In this document: positions 9,017-18,614 of the stretch, in pieces
How positions within the stretch are numbered: position 1 is the stretch's first letter
Layout: every line of letters starts with the position of its first letter
Assembly: GCF_904848165.1 (NCBI RefSeq)
Contig: NZ_LR884459.1
Span: forward strand, 372,001 to 436,000
Direction of reading: 5' to 3'
Length of the DNA stretch: 64,000 nt
Source: Psychrobacter arenosus
Lineage (GTDB): Bacteria > Pseudomonadota > Gammaproteobacteria > Pseudomonadales > Moraxellaceae
Program-made: the position numbers and the translations under genes
Notes under the pieces: generated by a model
What the model was told of the DNA's origin: nothing
Seen by the model: only the letters and a program-made list of their open reading frames with translations
Database searches by the model: none

Positions 9017-10243
9017 CTAGCTGCGGTAGTCCGCATTGATTTTCACATAATCATAAGACAAATCGCAGGTATATACCGTATCTTCATAATCACCGCGCGC
9101 CAAGTCGATATGAATCCGTATTTCCGGGCGACTCATGACCTCTTGTCCAGCAGCCTCAGTGTAGCTCTCTGCTAAACCACCACGCTCACAGATCACCACC
9201 TCATCTAAGGCCACGTCTATACGACTGGTATCTAGGTCTTTAACGCCGGCATAGCCAACCGCCGCTAAAATACGGCCCCAGTTAGGATCACTAGCAAAAA
9301 AGGCCGTCTTAACCAATGGAGAATGGGCTACGGCATAAGCCACATCGCAACATTCTTGACAGTCATTACCACCAGTCACATTGACGGTGATAAATTTAGT
9401 TGCGCCTTCACCATCGCGGACGATTAATTGCGCCAAGCGGATAAAGACTGCTTTAAGCCCTGCGTATATCGCTTCGTAATGCGGATGCTCCTCGCTAGCA
9501 ATGACTGTATCGGACGCTGCACCAGTCGCTATCAGAGTACAGCAATCATTGGTTGAAGTATCGCCATCAATAGTAATGCGGTTGAAGGAATCATTGGTAA
9601 TTTGCACTAGCATTTGCTGCAATAAAGGCTGTGCAATATTGGCATCGGTGGCGACAAAGCCTAACATCGTCGCCATATTCGGACGAATCATGCCCGCCCC
9701 TTTAGAGATACCCGTAATATGATAACTGCTGCCATCGTCCGTGCTGACTTTTAGACTGTCAAGCTTAGGCACGGTATCTGTGGTACAGATGCCTTTCGCC
9801 GCTCGCAACCAGTTATCAGCGCCTAGATTCTGCTCGGCAGCCTTTAGACCTGCAATAATAGCCTGATAATTTAAAGGCTCACCAATCACACCAGTTGAAT
9901 AAGGCAATACCGCTTGTGAAGTGACGCCCATAGCTGCAGCAACACCGTCACAAACCGCCTGCGCCCGCGCCATACCATCTTCACCCGTACCCGCATTGGC
10001 ATTACCGGTATTAATAATTAGATAGCGCGGTGCCGTCTCAGCAATATGGGCACGCAATAAATGTACAGGCGCAGCACAAAAAGCATTGGTCGTGGTAACG
10101 GCTGCGGTCGTAGCTTGGGGAGCCATCTCAATCAAGACCACATCATCACGGTTTTGATAGCGTACACCGGCTGCTGTGACGCCAAGCTTAACGCCTTCGA
10201 TAGCGTAAATAGTTTCTGGTGGAGCAGTATTTCCTACGGGCAT
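9017..10243 (-). CDS. argJ: glutamate N-acetyltransferase / amino-acid acetyltransferase
   Basis: ArgJ catalyses the recycling transacetylation from N-acetylornithine to glutamate in arginine synthesis, and in bifunctional forms also acetylation from acetyl-CoA. The 408-residue protein has the hallmark KGAGMIRPNMATML at residues 181-194. ArgJ precursors self-cleave at Ala-Thr, here Ala191-Thr192, making Thr192 the catalytic nucleophile of the beta chain. Other conserved pieces are TTNAFCAAPV, STGVIGEPL and FFASDPNWGRI. Length and domain order are normal. AAGGA precedes the ATG by 7 bases. Encoded alone, not with other arg genes. Whether it is mono- or bifunctional cannot be decided from sequence. 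Confidence 0.95.
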   Translation of the reverse strand: MPVGNTAPPETIYAIEGVKLGVTAAGVRYQNRDDVVLIEMAPQATTAAVTTTNAFCAAPVHLLRAHIAETAPRYLIINTGNANAGTGEDGMARAQAVCDGVAAAMGVTSQAVLPYSTGVIGEPLNYQAIIAGLKAAEQNLGADNWLRAAKGICTTDTVPKLDSLKVSTDDGSSYHITGISKGAGMIRPNMATMLGFVATDANIAQPLLQQMLVQITNDSFNRITIDGDTSTNDCCTLIATGAASDTVIASEEHPHYEAIYAGLKAVFIRLAQLIVRDGEGATKFITVNVTGGNDCQECCDVAYAVAHSPLVKTAFFASDPNWGRILAAVGYAGVKDLDTSRIDVALDEVVICERGGLAESYTEAAGQEVMSRPEIRIHIDLARGDYEDTVYTCDLSYDYVKINADYRS

Positions 10244-10401
10244 AAGGCGTCCTTATTATTGGGGGTTTATAGAAAGCTTATAAGCTGTTAATAGCAGGTC
10301 TATGGGCAATTTATAGCAGGTTATGCTAAACGCAGTTGATGCTTAACCGAGTTTAGGCACTGACTTTATGTCCCATTTATCTCTTATTCATCTCTTAATC
10401 A

Positions 10402-11223
10402 TTACTTGCTAAAATTAAAAGCTGTCCAGATCGGCGCATGATCCGATGGCTTTTCCATAGCACGTAGCTCATAGCTAATGCCAGCATCGACACAATGCTC
10501 TTTGATATCTGGCGTACAGAGGATATGGTCAATCCGTAGGCCACGTTTTGGCTCATCGTTAAAGCCGCGGCTGCGGTAATCAAACCAACTAAACAGGCTA
10601 TTATCTTCTGGATAATGCAGGCGATACGTGTCATGCAAATCTGTAGCCATGAGTGACTGATACCACTCGCGCTCCTCCGGTAAGAATGAGCAACTGCCTT
10701 TTTTCAACCAACGGGCAGCGTTGACTTCGCCAATACCAATATCGATGTCTTCTGGTGAGATATTCATATCCCCCATGACCACGAGCGTACGCCCTTCTTC
10801 CTTTAATTGTTTAATATAGTCAATTAAATCGGCATAGTAAGCGCGTTTCATTGGAAATTTAGTTTCATGGCTGCGGTTTTCTCCCTGGGGAAAATAGCCA
10901 TTGAGCACATCAATCTCGCGACCGTCGAAATCATAACGACCATGAATAAACCGTCTTTGCGCATCTTCAGCCTCACCAGGAAAGCCTTTTTGTACAAATA
11001 TAGGCGCAACCTTAGACAGTAGTGCTACGCCGTAATGACCCTTTTGGCCAAAATACTCAACGTGATACCCCAATCCTTCGACATCGGCTAAAGGAAACTG
11101 CTCATCATGCACTTTGGTTTCTTGCAGACCCATAACATCAGGATCGATGATGTCTTTTACGGCCTCAAGTTGATGTTGGCGAGCACGGATACCGTTAATA
11201 TTAAAGCTGACAAAAAGCGTCAT
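10402..11223 (-). CDS. xthA: exodeoxyribonuclease III (AP endonuclease)
   Basis: A 273-residue Mg-dependent exonuclease/phosphatase/AP endonuclease of the endonuclease-exonuclease-phosphatase fold, acting in base excision repair. Motifs in order: FNINGIRAR at the start, LQETKV with catalytic metal-binding Glu35, NGYFPQGEN, the GDMNISPEDID block with catalytic Asp and Asn, DHILCTP, and SDHAPI with the catalytic His near the C-terminus. Size and motif order match E. coli XthA (268 residues). TAGGA lies 6-7 bases before the ATG. It is transcribed toward argJ with a gap of about 160 bases and could be co-transcribed with it. Confidence 0.95.
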   Translation of the reverse strand: MTLFVSFNINGIRARQHQLEAVKDIIDPDVMGLQETKVHDEQFPLADVEGLGYHVEYFGQKGHYGVALLSKVAPIFVQKGFPGEAEDAQRRFIHGRYDFDGREIDVLNGYFPQGENRSHETKFPMKRAYYADLIDYIKQLKEEGRTLVVMGDMNISPEDIDIGIGEVNAARWLKKGSCSFLPEEREWYQSLMATDLHDTYRLHYPEDNSLFSWFDYRSRGFNDEPKRGLRIDHILCTPDIKEHCVDAGISYELRAMEKPSDHAPIWTAFNFSK

Positions 11224-11674
11224 TATTAATCCTATTATTAAATACTTAGAATAAAAAGAAAGGGAATAGCATCAAGAGAGCTAACAAAGCCCATTATCAT
11301 ACTAGTTTTCGCCTCGTTACGGTAGGTCAGTCCATTGAATAGGGTTGACGCAAATAAGTGCTGCTAGTAAGTGCTCATAATAACAGTCTACCTATTGTCG
11401 ACACCGATTCGTTGCCCGTCTATTTATGGCGGCAACATTACTTTGCTAGCAAATACTCAGTAGCGCTTTAAATAGTGTACAATTATTCACTGAATCCATT
11501 TATGATTATTCTCGTTATGATTAGTCGTTATAATTAATCGATCCAGTTACCGGTAAATTTAATATTTACTTTATAGACTTTTACTTGGCGTAAGGCTTAC
11601 TTGGTGCCATGACTTGCTACCATTTACTGCCTGCTACGCCTACTTGCTACTGACAAAGAAAAAAGAGACATCCT
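11224..11674. other. intergenic gap (451 bases)
   Basis: Divergent spacer between xthA and the thioesterase gene. It is increasingly AT-rich between 11460 and 11580. I see no reading frame with a start signal, hairpin with a T run, or known RNA in it. Confidence 0.4.
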
Positions 11675-12295
11675 ATGCTAACCGCGCCTATCTTTCACCA
11701 TACTTATCAAGTTTATATCAACCATACCGATGCTGGTGGCATTGTTTATCACGCTAATCATCTGGTTTTTTACGAGCACAGTCGCCGCGATTGGTTTGCG
11801 AAATTAGGATTAAATGCTTATTTTTTTAATACCTCTGCTTCGGTGATGAATCAAGCGACGCATGCGGATAACGGCACGGGTGCTACTACGCACAATGATA
11901 TCCATCATTTTGTGGTAGCCGATGCCCATCTTAAGTATCAACAGCCTATTCTTTTGGATGAAACCATCGCGGTCACTATTGATAAAGTCACGCTAAGATC
12001 TGCCAGCTTAATATTTGAGCAGAGCATTTATCGCTTGTCTAAAGAGGGAGTAGACTTGACAGACACAGCGGATGAATCAACGAATGCCACGCCAGCTTTT
12101 GTACAAAAAAGCCAACTGTTGAGTCAAGCCCGTATTGTCATTGCTTGTGTCCATAACGAATTAGTGTTAAATCCGGAGTCCGAATCAGTAGCCGCTGAGG
12201 GCAACGCCGTAGCCAGTCGACCCGAACTTAAGATACGCCCTGCTCGACTACCGCAGTCTCTGCGAGCCGGTATTGAACAAGTATTGGCAGGTTAA
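11675..12295 (+). CDS. ybgC: YbgC/4HBT-family acyl-CoA thioesterase
   Basis: A hotdog-fold thioesterase. Residues 10-40 carry the YbgC signature: YQVYINHTDAGGIVYHANH with the catalytic Asp19, then FYEHSRRDWF. E. coli YbgC (about 134 residues) hydrolyses short and long acyl-CoA and sits in the tol-pal operon. This copy is 206 residues because of polar Thr/Asn-rich insertions (about residues 60-85 and 120-140) and an extended C-terminus, and no tol-pal genes are beside it. It may therefore be a paralogue of the tol-linked enzyme with another substrate. It is followed 276 bases later by fadD, so acyl-CoA turnover is a sensible context. Confidence 0.78.
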   Translation: MLTAPIFHHTYQVYINHTDAGGIVYHANHLVFYEHSRRDWFAKLGLNAYFFNTSASVMNQATHADNGTGATTHNDIHHFVVADAHLKYQQPILLDETIAVTIDKVTLRSASLIFEQSIYRLSKEGVDLTDTADESTNATPAFVQKSQLLSQARIVIACVHNELVLNPESESVAAEGNAVASRPELKIRPARLPQSLRAGIEQVLAG

Positions 12296-12413
12296 TTTCA
12301 GGTTTATATGGCATCAGCATATTGCAACGGTAATACCCCATACTACTGGAGGCTTAATATAAAAAACAGGGTTACATTAAGTAAGTATTTAGCTACAATG
12401 AATTACCTTTTAT

Positions 12414-12443
12414 CAACTTAATAGTACCTTTTATATTAAGTTG
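12414..12443. promoter_or_regulatory. 10-base perfect inverted repeat upstream of fadD
   Basis: CAACTTAATA (12414-12423) and TATTAAGTTG (12434-12443) are perfect inverted copies separated by 10 bases, about 130 bases before the fadD start. AT-rich, no T run after it, and placed where an operator would be. It does not match the FadR or PsrA consensus that I know. Confidence 0.4.
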
Positions 12444-12558
12444 TTATGAAGGACGGCGCATATTTGGCTATGGATAGTTAATTTTGCCTTATTTATTACG
12501 ATAATTGTAATTTTTAGTTTTTCGCAATGGAATTGCCCTCACTGCGCAAAAATCTTTT

Positions 12559-12564
12559 AGGAAG
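12559..12564 (+). promoter_or_regulatory. Shine-Dalgarno that decides the fadD start
   Basis: AGGAAG lies 7-9 bases before the ATG at 12572. An upstream in-frame ATG at 12527 would add 15 residues but has no such signal, and homology also begins at 12572. Confidence 0.65.
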
Positions 12565-12571
12565 CGCTGCT

Positions 12572-14254
12572 ATGGAAAAAATTTGGTTATCTCAATACCC
12601 TGAAAGTATCCCCGCTACAATCAATCCTGATGCTTATGAGAATGCGACGCTCTTGTTTGAAGAGTGCTTTGAGCGCTATCGTCACCATCCTATGACTATC
12701 TGCATGGGGGTAACCCACACTTATGGTGAAGTAGATAGTGCCTCAATCGCTATCGGTGCCTGGCTGCAATCGCAAAATATACCGAAAGGTAGCGTAGTGG
12801 CCTTAATGATGCCAAACATTCCGCAATACTTGCCGACGATGATTGGGATTATGCGGGCAGGCTATATTTGTACCCCAGTCAACCCTTTATATACGGGTCG
12901 CGAGCTGCGACATCAACTCAATGATTCTGGTGCGGAAACGATTATCCTAGTGGATAATTTTGCGCAGGCTCTTGAGCAGGTAGTCGACGAAACTCGGATT
13001 AAACGTATTGTCCTATCGAAGATGGGCGACATGATGGGCCTAAAAGGCATGCTGGTGAATATCGTTATTCGTCAGGTCAAGCGTTTGGTGCCTAAATATA
13101 AACTCGATAGCACTCGCCACACCGTCTATAAATTTCCCGATATCCTAAAAAAAGGCCGCACCCTACCCTTACGTCAGCCTAAAACCAAGTCGGATGCTAC
13201 AGCAGTTTATCAATATACTGGCGGCACTACCGGGCTGTCGAAAGGTGCGATTCTCACGCATCGTAACGTCATTGCGGCGGCACTACAGACCGAAGCTTGG
13301 ATTAGACCCGCGACCCGTGAGCTGAAAGAAGTTTACATTAACATGGTGTTAGCGCTGCCTCTCTACCATATATTTGCCTTTATGCTCGCTCTATTGGGCA
13401 TGCGCTCTGGTCATACTTTTATCCTAGTGCCTAACCCACGCGATATGCCAGGTTTTGTTAAAACTCTGTCTAAACAACCCTTCCACGTCTTCCCTGGGGT
13501 CAATACGCTGTTTAAAGGTTTGCTCGATCAGCCGAACTTTAAAGACCTCGACTTCTCACATTTAAAAGTGACGCAAGCAGGTGGTATGGCAGCGAGCGAG
13601 CAGACCGCCAAGCAGTGGCTAGAGACTACCGGCTGCCCTATGGTCGAAGGCTGGGGTATGAGTGAGATTTCAGTCGGCACAGCCAACATTGTCACTGACA
13701 AGAATTTTAATGGCACCATCGGTATCCCCATTCCTAACGTTGATGTGGCGATTAGAGACGAGAATGGGATTGATGTGGGACTCAATGAGGCGGGCGAACT
13801 CTGTATCGCAGGGCCTAACGTCACCTCTGGCTATCTGAATAGAGACAGTGCCGAATTCTTTACCCCTGACGGCTATTTCAAAACCGGTGATATCGTGAGC
13901 ATGGACGAAAAAGGTTATATCAGGCTGCTCGACCGCAAAAAAGATATGATTTTAGTCTCTGGCTTTAACGTCTATCCAAATGAAGTAGAAGCGGTTATGT
14001 TAGATTGCCAAGGTATTTCAGAAGTGGCGGTCATTGGCGTACCCGACGAGCGTCAAGGCGAGTCGGTCAAACTGTATGTGGTACGCTACGATAATAACTT
14101 GACGGAAGCTGAGATTAAAAACTTTGCGCTGGATAATTTAACCGGTTATAAGTGCCCGCGTCATATCGAATTTGTGGACGAGTTGCCAAAATCTAACGTC
14201 GGTAAAATCTTACGGCAAAAACTGCGTGAAAAACATCGTGCGGATCATGGCTAA
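12572..14254 (+). CDS. fadD: long-chain fatty-acid--CoA ligase
   Basis: A 560-residue acyl-CoA synthetase of the adenylate-forming (ANL) superfamily, activating fatty acids with ATP and CoA at the inner membrane for beta-oxidation. With the start at 12572 the N-terminus (MEKIWLSQYPESIP) aligns with E. coli FadD and the length equals it (561). Motifs: YTGGTTGLSKGAILTH (AMP-binding P-loop), GWGMSE (acyl-adenylate contact), GYFKTGDI, the FadD/ACS signature around LDRKKDMILVSGFNVYPNE, and the catalytic Lys near the end in KSNVGKILR. It is a single gene with an inverted repeat upstream and a strong terminator downstream. Confidence 0.95.
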   Translation: MEKIWLSQYPESIPATINPDAYENATLLFEECFERYRHHPMTICMGVTHTYGEVDSASIAIGAWLQSQNIPKGSVVALMMPNIPQYLPTMIGIMRAGYICTPVNPLYTGRELRHQLNDSGAETIILVDNFAQALEQVVDETRIKRIVLSKMGDMMGLKGMLVNIVIRQVKRLVPKYKLDSTRHTVYKFPDILKKGRTLPLRQPKTKSDATAVYQYTGGTTGLSKGAILTHRNVIAAALQTEAWIRPATRELKEVYINMVLALPLYHIFAFMLALLGMRSGHTFILVPNPRDMPGFVKTLSKQPFHVFPGVNTLFKGLLDQPNFKDLDFSHLKVTQAGGMAASEQTAKQWLETTGCPMVEGWGMSEISVGTANIVTDKNFNGTIGIPIPNVDVAIRDENGIDVGLNEAGELCIAGPNVTSGYLNRDSAEFFTPDGYFKTGDIVSMDEKGYIRLLDRKKDMILVSGFNVYPNEVEAVMLDCQGISEVAVIGVPDERQGESVKLYVVRYDNNLTEAEIKNFALDNLTGYKCPRHIEFVDELPKSNVGKILRQKLREKHRADHG

Positions 14255-14317
14255 GCTGGTATATGAGCATATTAAAAATCCTTATGCTATGAATAATTTT
14301 AGAAACAACCCTCTAAT

Positions 14318-14355
14318 AAAAAGCCCCGTTATCATTTAGATAGCGGGGCTTTTTT
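14318..14355 (+). terminator. bidirectional intrinsic terminator between fadD and sohB
   Basis: AAAAAGCCCCGTTATC (14318-14333) pairs with GATAGCGGGGCTTTTT (14339-14354) with one G:T pair. It serves convergent fadD (plus) and sohB (minus). Confidence 0.9.
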
Positions 14356-14418
14356 GTGGTTATTAACTAGCGACTAGTCACTAGCTATAAACTTTCTGAA
14401 AATACTAACCAGCATAAT

Positions 14419-15414
14419 TTAGCGCATTAAACGGCTATCACTCTCAAGCTTAGCCATCACTTCTGGCAACTTTTTCGCTGCTGTACTGATAAGCATATTT
14501 AGGGTACCTTGAGCCGCATTAGCAAAGCCTAACTTCTCTGCAAAGGTCGGTTTTTGACGCGAATGCAGCGCATAGACTTCGTGCGATTTCATACGCTCAA
14601 GCAAGTAAGCATCTGAAGTTTTAAGGGTATCCACCAGTTTAAGATGTAAGGCATCTTCGCCATACCAATGATCGCCATTCGCCACCTTATCTAACTCGAG
14701 CGTTGGGCGATAAGTCGTCACAAAATGTTTAAACAAAGCATGAGTTTGCTCAAGCTCTTCTTTATATTTGGCGCGGTCGGCGTCGTCATTTTCACCAAAT
14801 ACAGTCACGGTACGCTTGTATTCGCCCGCTGTAAACATCTCATAATCAATGTCGTTTTTCTTGAGCAATTTATGGAAGTTCGGCAATTGTGAGACCACCC
14901 CAATAGAGCCAATCACCGCAAAAGGCGCTGCCACAATTTCGTCGGCGACACAGGCCATCATATAACCGCCACTGGCCGCAATTTTATCGACACAAACGGT
15001 CAGCTTTAGTCCGGCTTCTTTTAAACGCACCAATTGTGCCGCTGCTAAACCATAGCTATGTACAAGCCCGCCACCTGACTCTAAGCGTAGAACCACCTCG
15101 TCACCCTTATCAGCAGAGCTAATCAATGTGCTGATTTCTTCACGCAAATGCTTAACGGCTGAGGCTTTGATATCGCCATCGAAATCTAGGACAAAAACTT
15201 TATGGTCTGTATCTTTGTTTTTACCTTTACTCTTAGCGCTCTTAGCCTTGTCTTTTAGCGTCTGTTTAGCTTTTTTAGCCAAGCTTTTTTTGAGTTGTTT
15301 GAGCCCCTGCTTATCGGTCATGGCTTCCATTAAGTCTTGGCGGCGCTGTTCTTGGTTTTTGTTCAAGTGAGTGACCCTAAGCTCAACAGGGTTTTTCGCG
15401 GGATGAAATAACAT
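14419..15414 (-). CDS. sohB: SohB-like S49 peptidase without the N-terminal membrane helix
   Basis: An S49 (signal peptide peptidase-like) serine protease of 331 residues. It aligns with E. coli SohB from ELRVTHLN onward: a Lys-rich linker (residues 40-70), VFVLDFDGDI, VVLRLESGGGLVHSYGLAA, the catalytic-Ser segment KIAASGGYMMACVAD, GSIGVV, and a catalytic-Lys region near YKRTVTVFGEN. E. coli SohB has a hydrophobic helix before ELRVT; here only about ten residues precede it and an in-frame stop lies upstream. AAGGA before the ATG supports this start. As encoded it would be soluble or peripherally bound, which is unusual for the family. Confidence 0.85.
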   Translation of the reverse strand: MLFHPAKNPVELRVTHLNKNQEQRRQDLMEAMTDKQGLKQLKKSLAKKAKQTLKDKAKSAKSKGKNKDTDHKVFVLDFDGDIKASAVKHLREEISTLISSADKGDEVVLRLESGGGLVHSYGLAAAQLVRLKEAGLKLTVCVDKIAASGGYMMACVADEIVAAPFAVIGSIGVVSQLPNFHKLLKKNDIDYEMFTAGEYKRTVTVFGENDDADRAKYKEELEQTHALFKHFVTTYRPTLELDKVANGDHWYGEDALHLKLVDTLKTSDAYLLERMKSHEVYALHSRQKPTFAEKLGFANAAQGTLNMLISTAAKKLPEVMAKLESDSRLMR

Positions 15415-15666
15415 AATGGTAATCCTTGTAACTTTAAAAGGGAATGCTGACTGAAACCTAATGGCAACCTCAAGGGTGGGTTATAATAAGCGCTTGTATT
15501 AATGAGACTCAGTTATAATCCTGTATCGTCTTAATATGCTACTCGCCACCATCGATTTCAAGGGTGTGCGGTTGTAACAGAGGCTAAGATTGGGCATAAT
15601 GGTCGTTTGATAAAAATTAGTTAATTTTATTACTTTGTACTCAAATTTAATGTGGACGACAAATTT

Positions 15667-17481
15667 ATGATGCGTAACGAGTATTGCGGAGCAGTCACCG
15701 AAGAGCTATTAGATCAAACCATTACGGTAACCGGCTGGGTGCATCGCCGCCGTGATCATGGCGGCGTGATATTTTTGGATATGCGTGACCGCGAAGGCAT
15801 CCTGCAGGTAGTAGTCGATCCCGATACCCCTGAAGCTTTTGCTACAGCTGATGCTGTGCGCCCTGAATATGTTTTAAAGATTACGGGTCGTGTGCGTCGC
15901 CGTTATGAAGGTACTGAAAACGCTAATATGACCAGTGGTCAAGTAGAACTATTGGGCAAAGAAATTGAAGTATTGGCGAAGTCAGAGACCCCACCATTCC
16001 CATTGAATGATGACAATACCACGGTTTCTGAAGACCTGCGTCTAAAGTATCGCTACCTGGATATGCGTCGCCCGCAGATGCAAGAGCGTATGGTGTTCCG
16101 TGCCAAAGCCACTTCAACGATTCGTCGTTATTTAGACGATCATGGTTTCTTAGATGTAGAAACGCCTATCTTGACTCGTGCTACTCCTGAGGGTGCTCGT
16201 GATTATCTAGTACCATCACGTACGCGTCCTGGTAACTTTTTTGCCTTGCCACAATCTCCACAGCTGTTCAAACAGCTATTGATGGTCGCGGGCTTTGATC
16301 GTTATTACCAAGTCGCTAAGTGTTTCCGTGACGAAGATTTGCGTGCGGATCGTCAACCTGAATTTACCCAGGTGGATATCGAAACTTCTTTCTTAAACGA
16401 AGAAGACATCATGGACATCAACGAAGGTCTGATTCAGAACTTGTTTAAGACCATGTTGGATGTGGATTTAGGCAAATTCCCCCGCATGACTTATGCTGAA
16501 GCAATGCGTGACTATGCTTCTGATAAGCCTGACCTGCGTATCCCACTAAAGTTAATTGATGTCGCTGACCTTATGCAAGGCGTTGACTTCAAAGTATTTG
16601 CTGGCCCTGCCAACGACCCTAAAGGTCGCGTTGCCGCACTGCGTGTGCCTAATGGTGGCTCACTATCGCGTAAGCAAATCGATGAGTACACCAAGTTTGT
16701 AGGTATTTACGGCGCGCGTGGCTTGGCTTACATCAAAGTCAATGACGCTAGCAATATCAACAACGGTGTCGACAAAGAGTCTGGCCTACAATCGCCAATC
16801 ATTAAAAATATGAGCGATGACGTGTTGGCTAGCTTGGTTGAGCGTACCGGCGCAGAAGATGGCGACATTATCTTCTTTGGCGCTGATAAAGCTAAGATTG
16901 TAAACGATGCGATGGGTGCTTTGCGTCAGAAAATCGGTCTAGACCTAGAGATGATCACTTGTCAGTGGGCGCCATTATGGGTGACTGACTTCCCAATGTT
17001 TGAAGAGACTGACGATGGTCGTTGGACCTCAATGCACCACCCGTTCACTAAGCCTAAAGGGTCAGTAGAAGAGTTGAAGAATAGCCCAGAGACTGCTCTA
17101 TCTATCGCTTACGATATGGTATTGAACGGTACTGAAGTGGGTGGTGGTAGCTTGCGTATTAACACTGTTGAGATGCAAAAAGCAGTCTTTGATGCGCTAG
17201 GTATCTCTGATGAAGAAGCCGATGAGAAGTTCAGCTTCTTACTTGACGCGCTTAAATTTGGTGCGCCGCCGCATGGTGGTCTTGCTTTCGGTCTCGATCG
17301 CCTAATCATGCTTATGGTTGGTGCCAGCTCGATTCGCGATGTCATTGCCTTCCCTAAAACTAAAACGGCTGATTGCCCATTAACCCAAGCCCCAGCGGAA
17401 GTAGATAATAAGCAGCTACGTGAGCTAGGCATTCGGGTTCGTGAAAAAGTCGCAACTGAGGGCGGCGAATCTACTAAGTAG
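15667..17481 (+). CDS. aspS: aspartyl-tRNA synthetase (probably non-discriminating)
   Basis: A class IIb synthetase charging tRNA-Asp, with the bacterial arrangement: OB-fold anticodon domain (about 1-110), catalytic core with motif 2 ([17 protein letters not shown]), the bacterial GAD insertion (about 280-420), and motif 3 ([12 protein letters not shown]). I start it at the ATG-ATG pair (15667) because homologues begin MMR-EYCG. A GTG at 15652 in frame would add five residues. With this start His31 (RRRDHGG) is at the position that in Pseudomonas aeruginosa AspRS marks a non-discriminating enzyme that also charges tRNA-Asn for GatCAB. E. coli has Leu there. 604 residues, normal length. Confidence 0.95.
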   Translation: MMRNEYCGAVTEELLDQTITVTGWVHRRRDHGGVIFLDMRDREGILQVVVDPDTPEAFATADAVRPEYVLKITGRVRRRYEGTENANMTSGQVELLGKEIEVLAKSETPPFPLNDDNTTVSEDLRLKYRYLDMRRPQMQERMVFRAKATSTIRRYLDDHGFLDVETPILTRATPEGARDYLVPSRTRPGNFFALPQSPQLFKQLLMVAGFDRYYQVAKCFRDEDLRADRQPEFTQVDIETSFLNEEDIMDINEGLIQNLFKTMLDVDLGKFPRMTYAEAMRDYASDKPDLRIPLKLIDVADLMQGVDFKVFAGPANDPKGRVAALRVPNGGSLSRKQIDEYTKFVGIYGARGLAYIKVNDASNINNGVDKESGLQSPIIKNMSDDVLASLVERTGAEDGDIIFFGADKAKIVNDAMGALRQKIGLDLEMITCQWAPLWVTDFPMFEETDDGRWTSMHHPFTKPKGSVEELKNSPETALSIAYDMVLNGTEVGGGSLRINTVEMQKAVFDALGISDEEADEKFSFLLDALKFGAPPHGGLAFGLDRLIMLMVGASSIRDVIAFPKTKTADCPLTQAPAEVDNKQLRELGIRVREKVATEGGESTK

Positions 17482-17483
17482 CC

Positions 17484-17549
17484 GATATAAATAGGGAATA
17501 TGCTAATGAATTAGCTTGCTGATTTGTTAGTATATGCCTCATTTATATC
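17484..17549. other. long imperfect AT-rich hairpin just after aspS
   Basis: GATATAAAT (17484-17492) pairs with ATTTATATC (17541-17549). The pairing continues with mismatches through GGAATATGCTAA against TTAGTATATGCC (17495-17506 and 17527-17538), giving about 23 pairs around a 20-base loop. There is no T run after it, so it is not a typical intrinsic terminator. It fills most of the gap before the acyltransferase gene and may control read-through or mRNA processing. Confidence 0.6.
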
Positions 17550-17583
17550 ATCTTCACTTGGTAGCTTTCGCTAGCTTGTCATA

Positions 17584-18588
17584 ATGAATCCATTTGCATT
17601 CTTTAAATTCGTGCCACTGTCTGTATTGCAGATGCTGGCACGTTTTATTGCTTGGGTTATCATAAAAAACCCGAACCTAAGCGTTATGCGCACTATCATG
17701 ACCAATTTACGTTTGGTCTATCCTGATAGTAGTGCTCATAAATTGCAGCTGTTCACTGAGCAAATTGTCCTAAATCAGTGCTTAAGCGGGGTTGAGTCCA
17801 TTAAATGTTGGGCGATGCCACCAGCTTGGAGCCTGCAACAAATTCGCCAAGTTCATAATCAATCTATCCTGACTGATGCTCTTAACAACCCCAAAGGGAT
17901 GTTGGCTATCGTGCCGCACCTAGGGACTTGGGAGATTATGAATGCCTGGCTCAATCAATTTGGTTCGCCAACCATTATGTATAAGCCGGTCAAAGGCCGG
18001 ATCAGTAATGACTTTGTGTTAAAGGGTCGCCAACGCTTGAATGCTACCTTAGTGCCTACCGATGGCCAAGGAGTCAAAGCCATATTCAAAACCTTAAAAC
18101 AAGGCGGCTTTAGTATTATTTTACCGGATCATGTTCCTGAACCTTCAGGCGGTGTGATCGCCCCTTTCTTTGGTGTGGACACCCTTACCAGTACTCTAGC
18201 GCCCAAACTAGCAAGTAAGACCAAATGCGCATTGGTGGGCTTAGCTTGTATTCGCCGTAAAGACGGTACGGGTTACGATATTCATTGCTATGCTATGGAT
18301 GACCCTAAGCTTTATGAGCGTGATGCCGCTATTGCCACGACGGCTATGAATAAAGCGCTTGAGCATATTATTAATGCTAACTTTACCCATTATGTTTGGG
18401 GCTATCGCCGTTTTAAATACTTACCGGTGGTTCATAACCCTTATAATCTAAATTCCATAGAATTGGATCTGTATATTCAGCAACATTTACGACCAGCTCT
18501 TGCCTTAAAGCAAGCCCACGATGTTGCGCTATCTTCTGCTATACCAGACTCCTCTTCGCCATCTGTTACGCACGAAGATGTCCGCTAG
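17584..18588 (+). CDS. lipid A biosynthesis acyltransferase (LpxL/HtrB family)
   Basis: A 334-residue inner-membrane late acyltransferase adding secondary fatty acyl chains to lipid A. The catalytic H(X4)E is seen as PHLGTWE (about residues 118-124). Other conserved blocks are the LPDHVPEPSGGV substrate loop and the THYVWGYRRFKY segment that closes LpxL/LpxM proteins. The hydrophobic N-terminus (residues 1-30) serves as the membrane anchor. It could be LpxL- or LpxM-type; sequence alone does not settle the chain or position. It is the first of three plus-strand genes at the edge of the LPS region (next ATG 26 bases downstream), which fits a role in LPS. Confidence 0.88.
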   Translation: MNPFAFFKFVPLSVLQMLARFIAWVIIKNPNLSVMRTIMTNLRLVYPDSSAHKLQLFTEQIVLNQCLSGVESIKCWAMPPAWSLQQIRQVHNQSILTDALNNPKGMLAIVPHLGTWEIMNAWLNQFGSPTIMYKPVKGRISNDFVLKGRQRLNATLVPTDGQGVKAIFKTLKQGGFSIILPDHVPEPSGGVIAPFFGVDTLTSTLAPKLASKTKCALVGLACIRRKDGTGYDIHCYAMDDPKLYERDAAIATTAMNKALEHIINANFTHYVWGYRRFKYLPVVHNPYNLNSIELDLYIQQHLRPALALKQAHDVALSSAIPDSSSPSVTHEDVR

Positions 18589-18614
18589 ATCCTATATTCG
18601 CTTAAGGACCACTT

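Noticed and set aside
12527..12571. Longer fadD start
   Set aside because: The ATG at 12572 has the AGGAAG site and matches the family N-terminus; the 12527 ATG has none.
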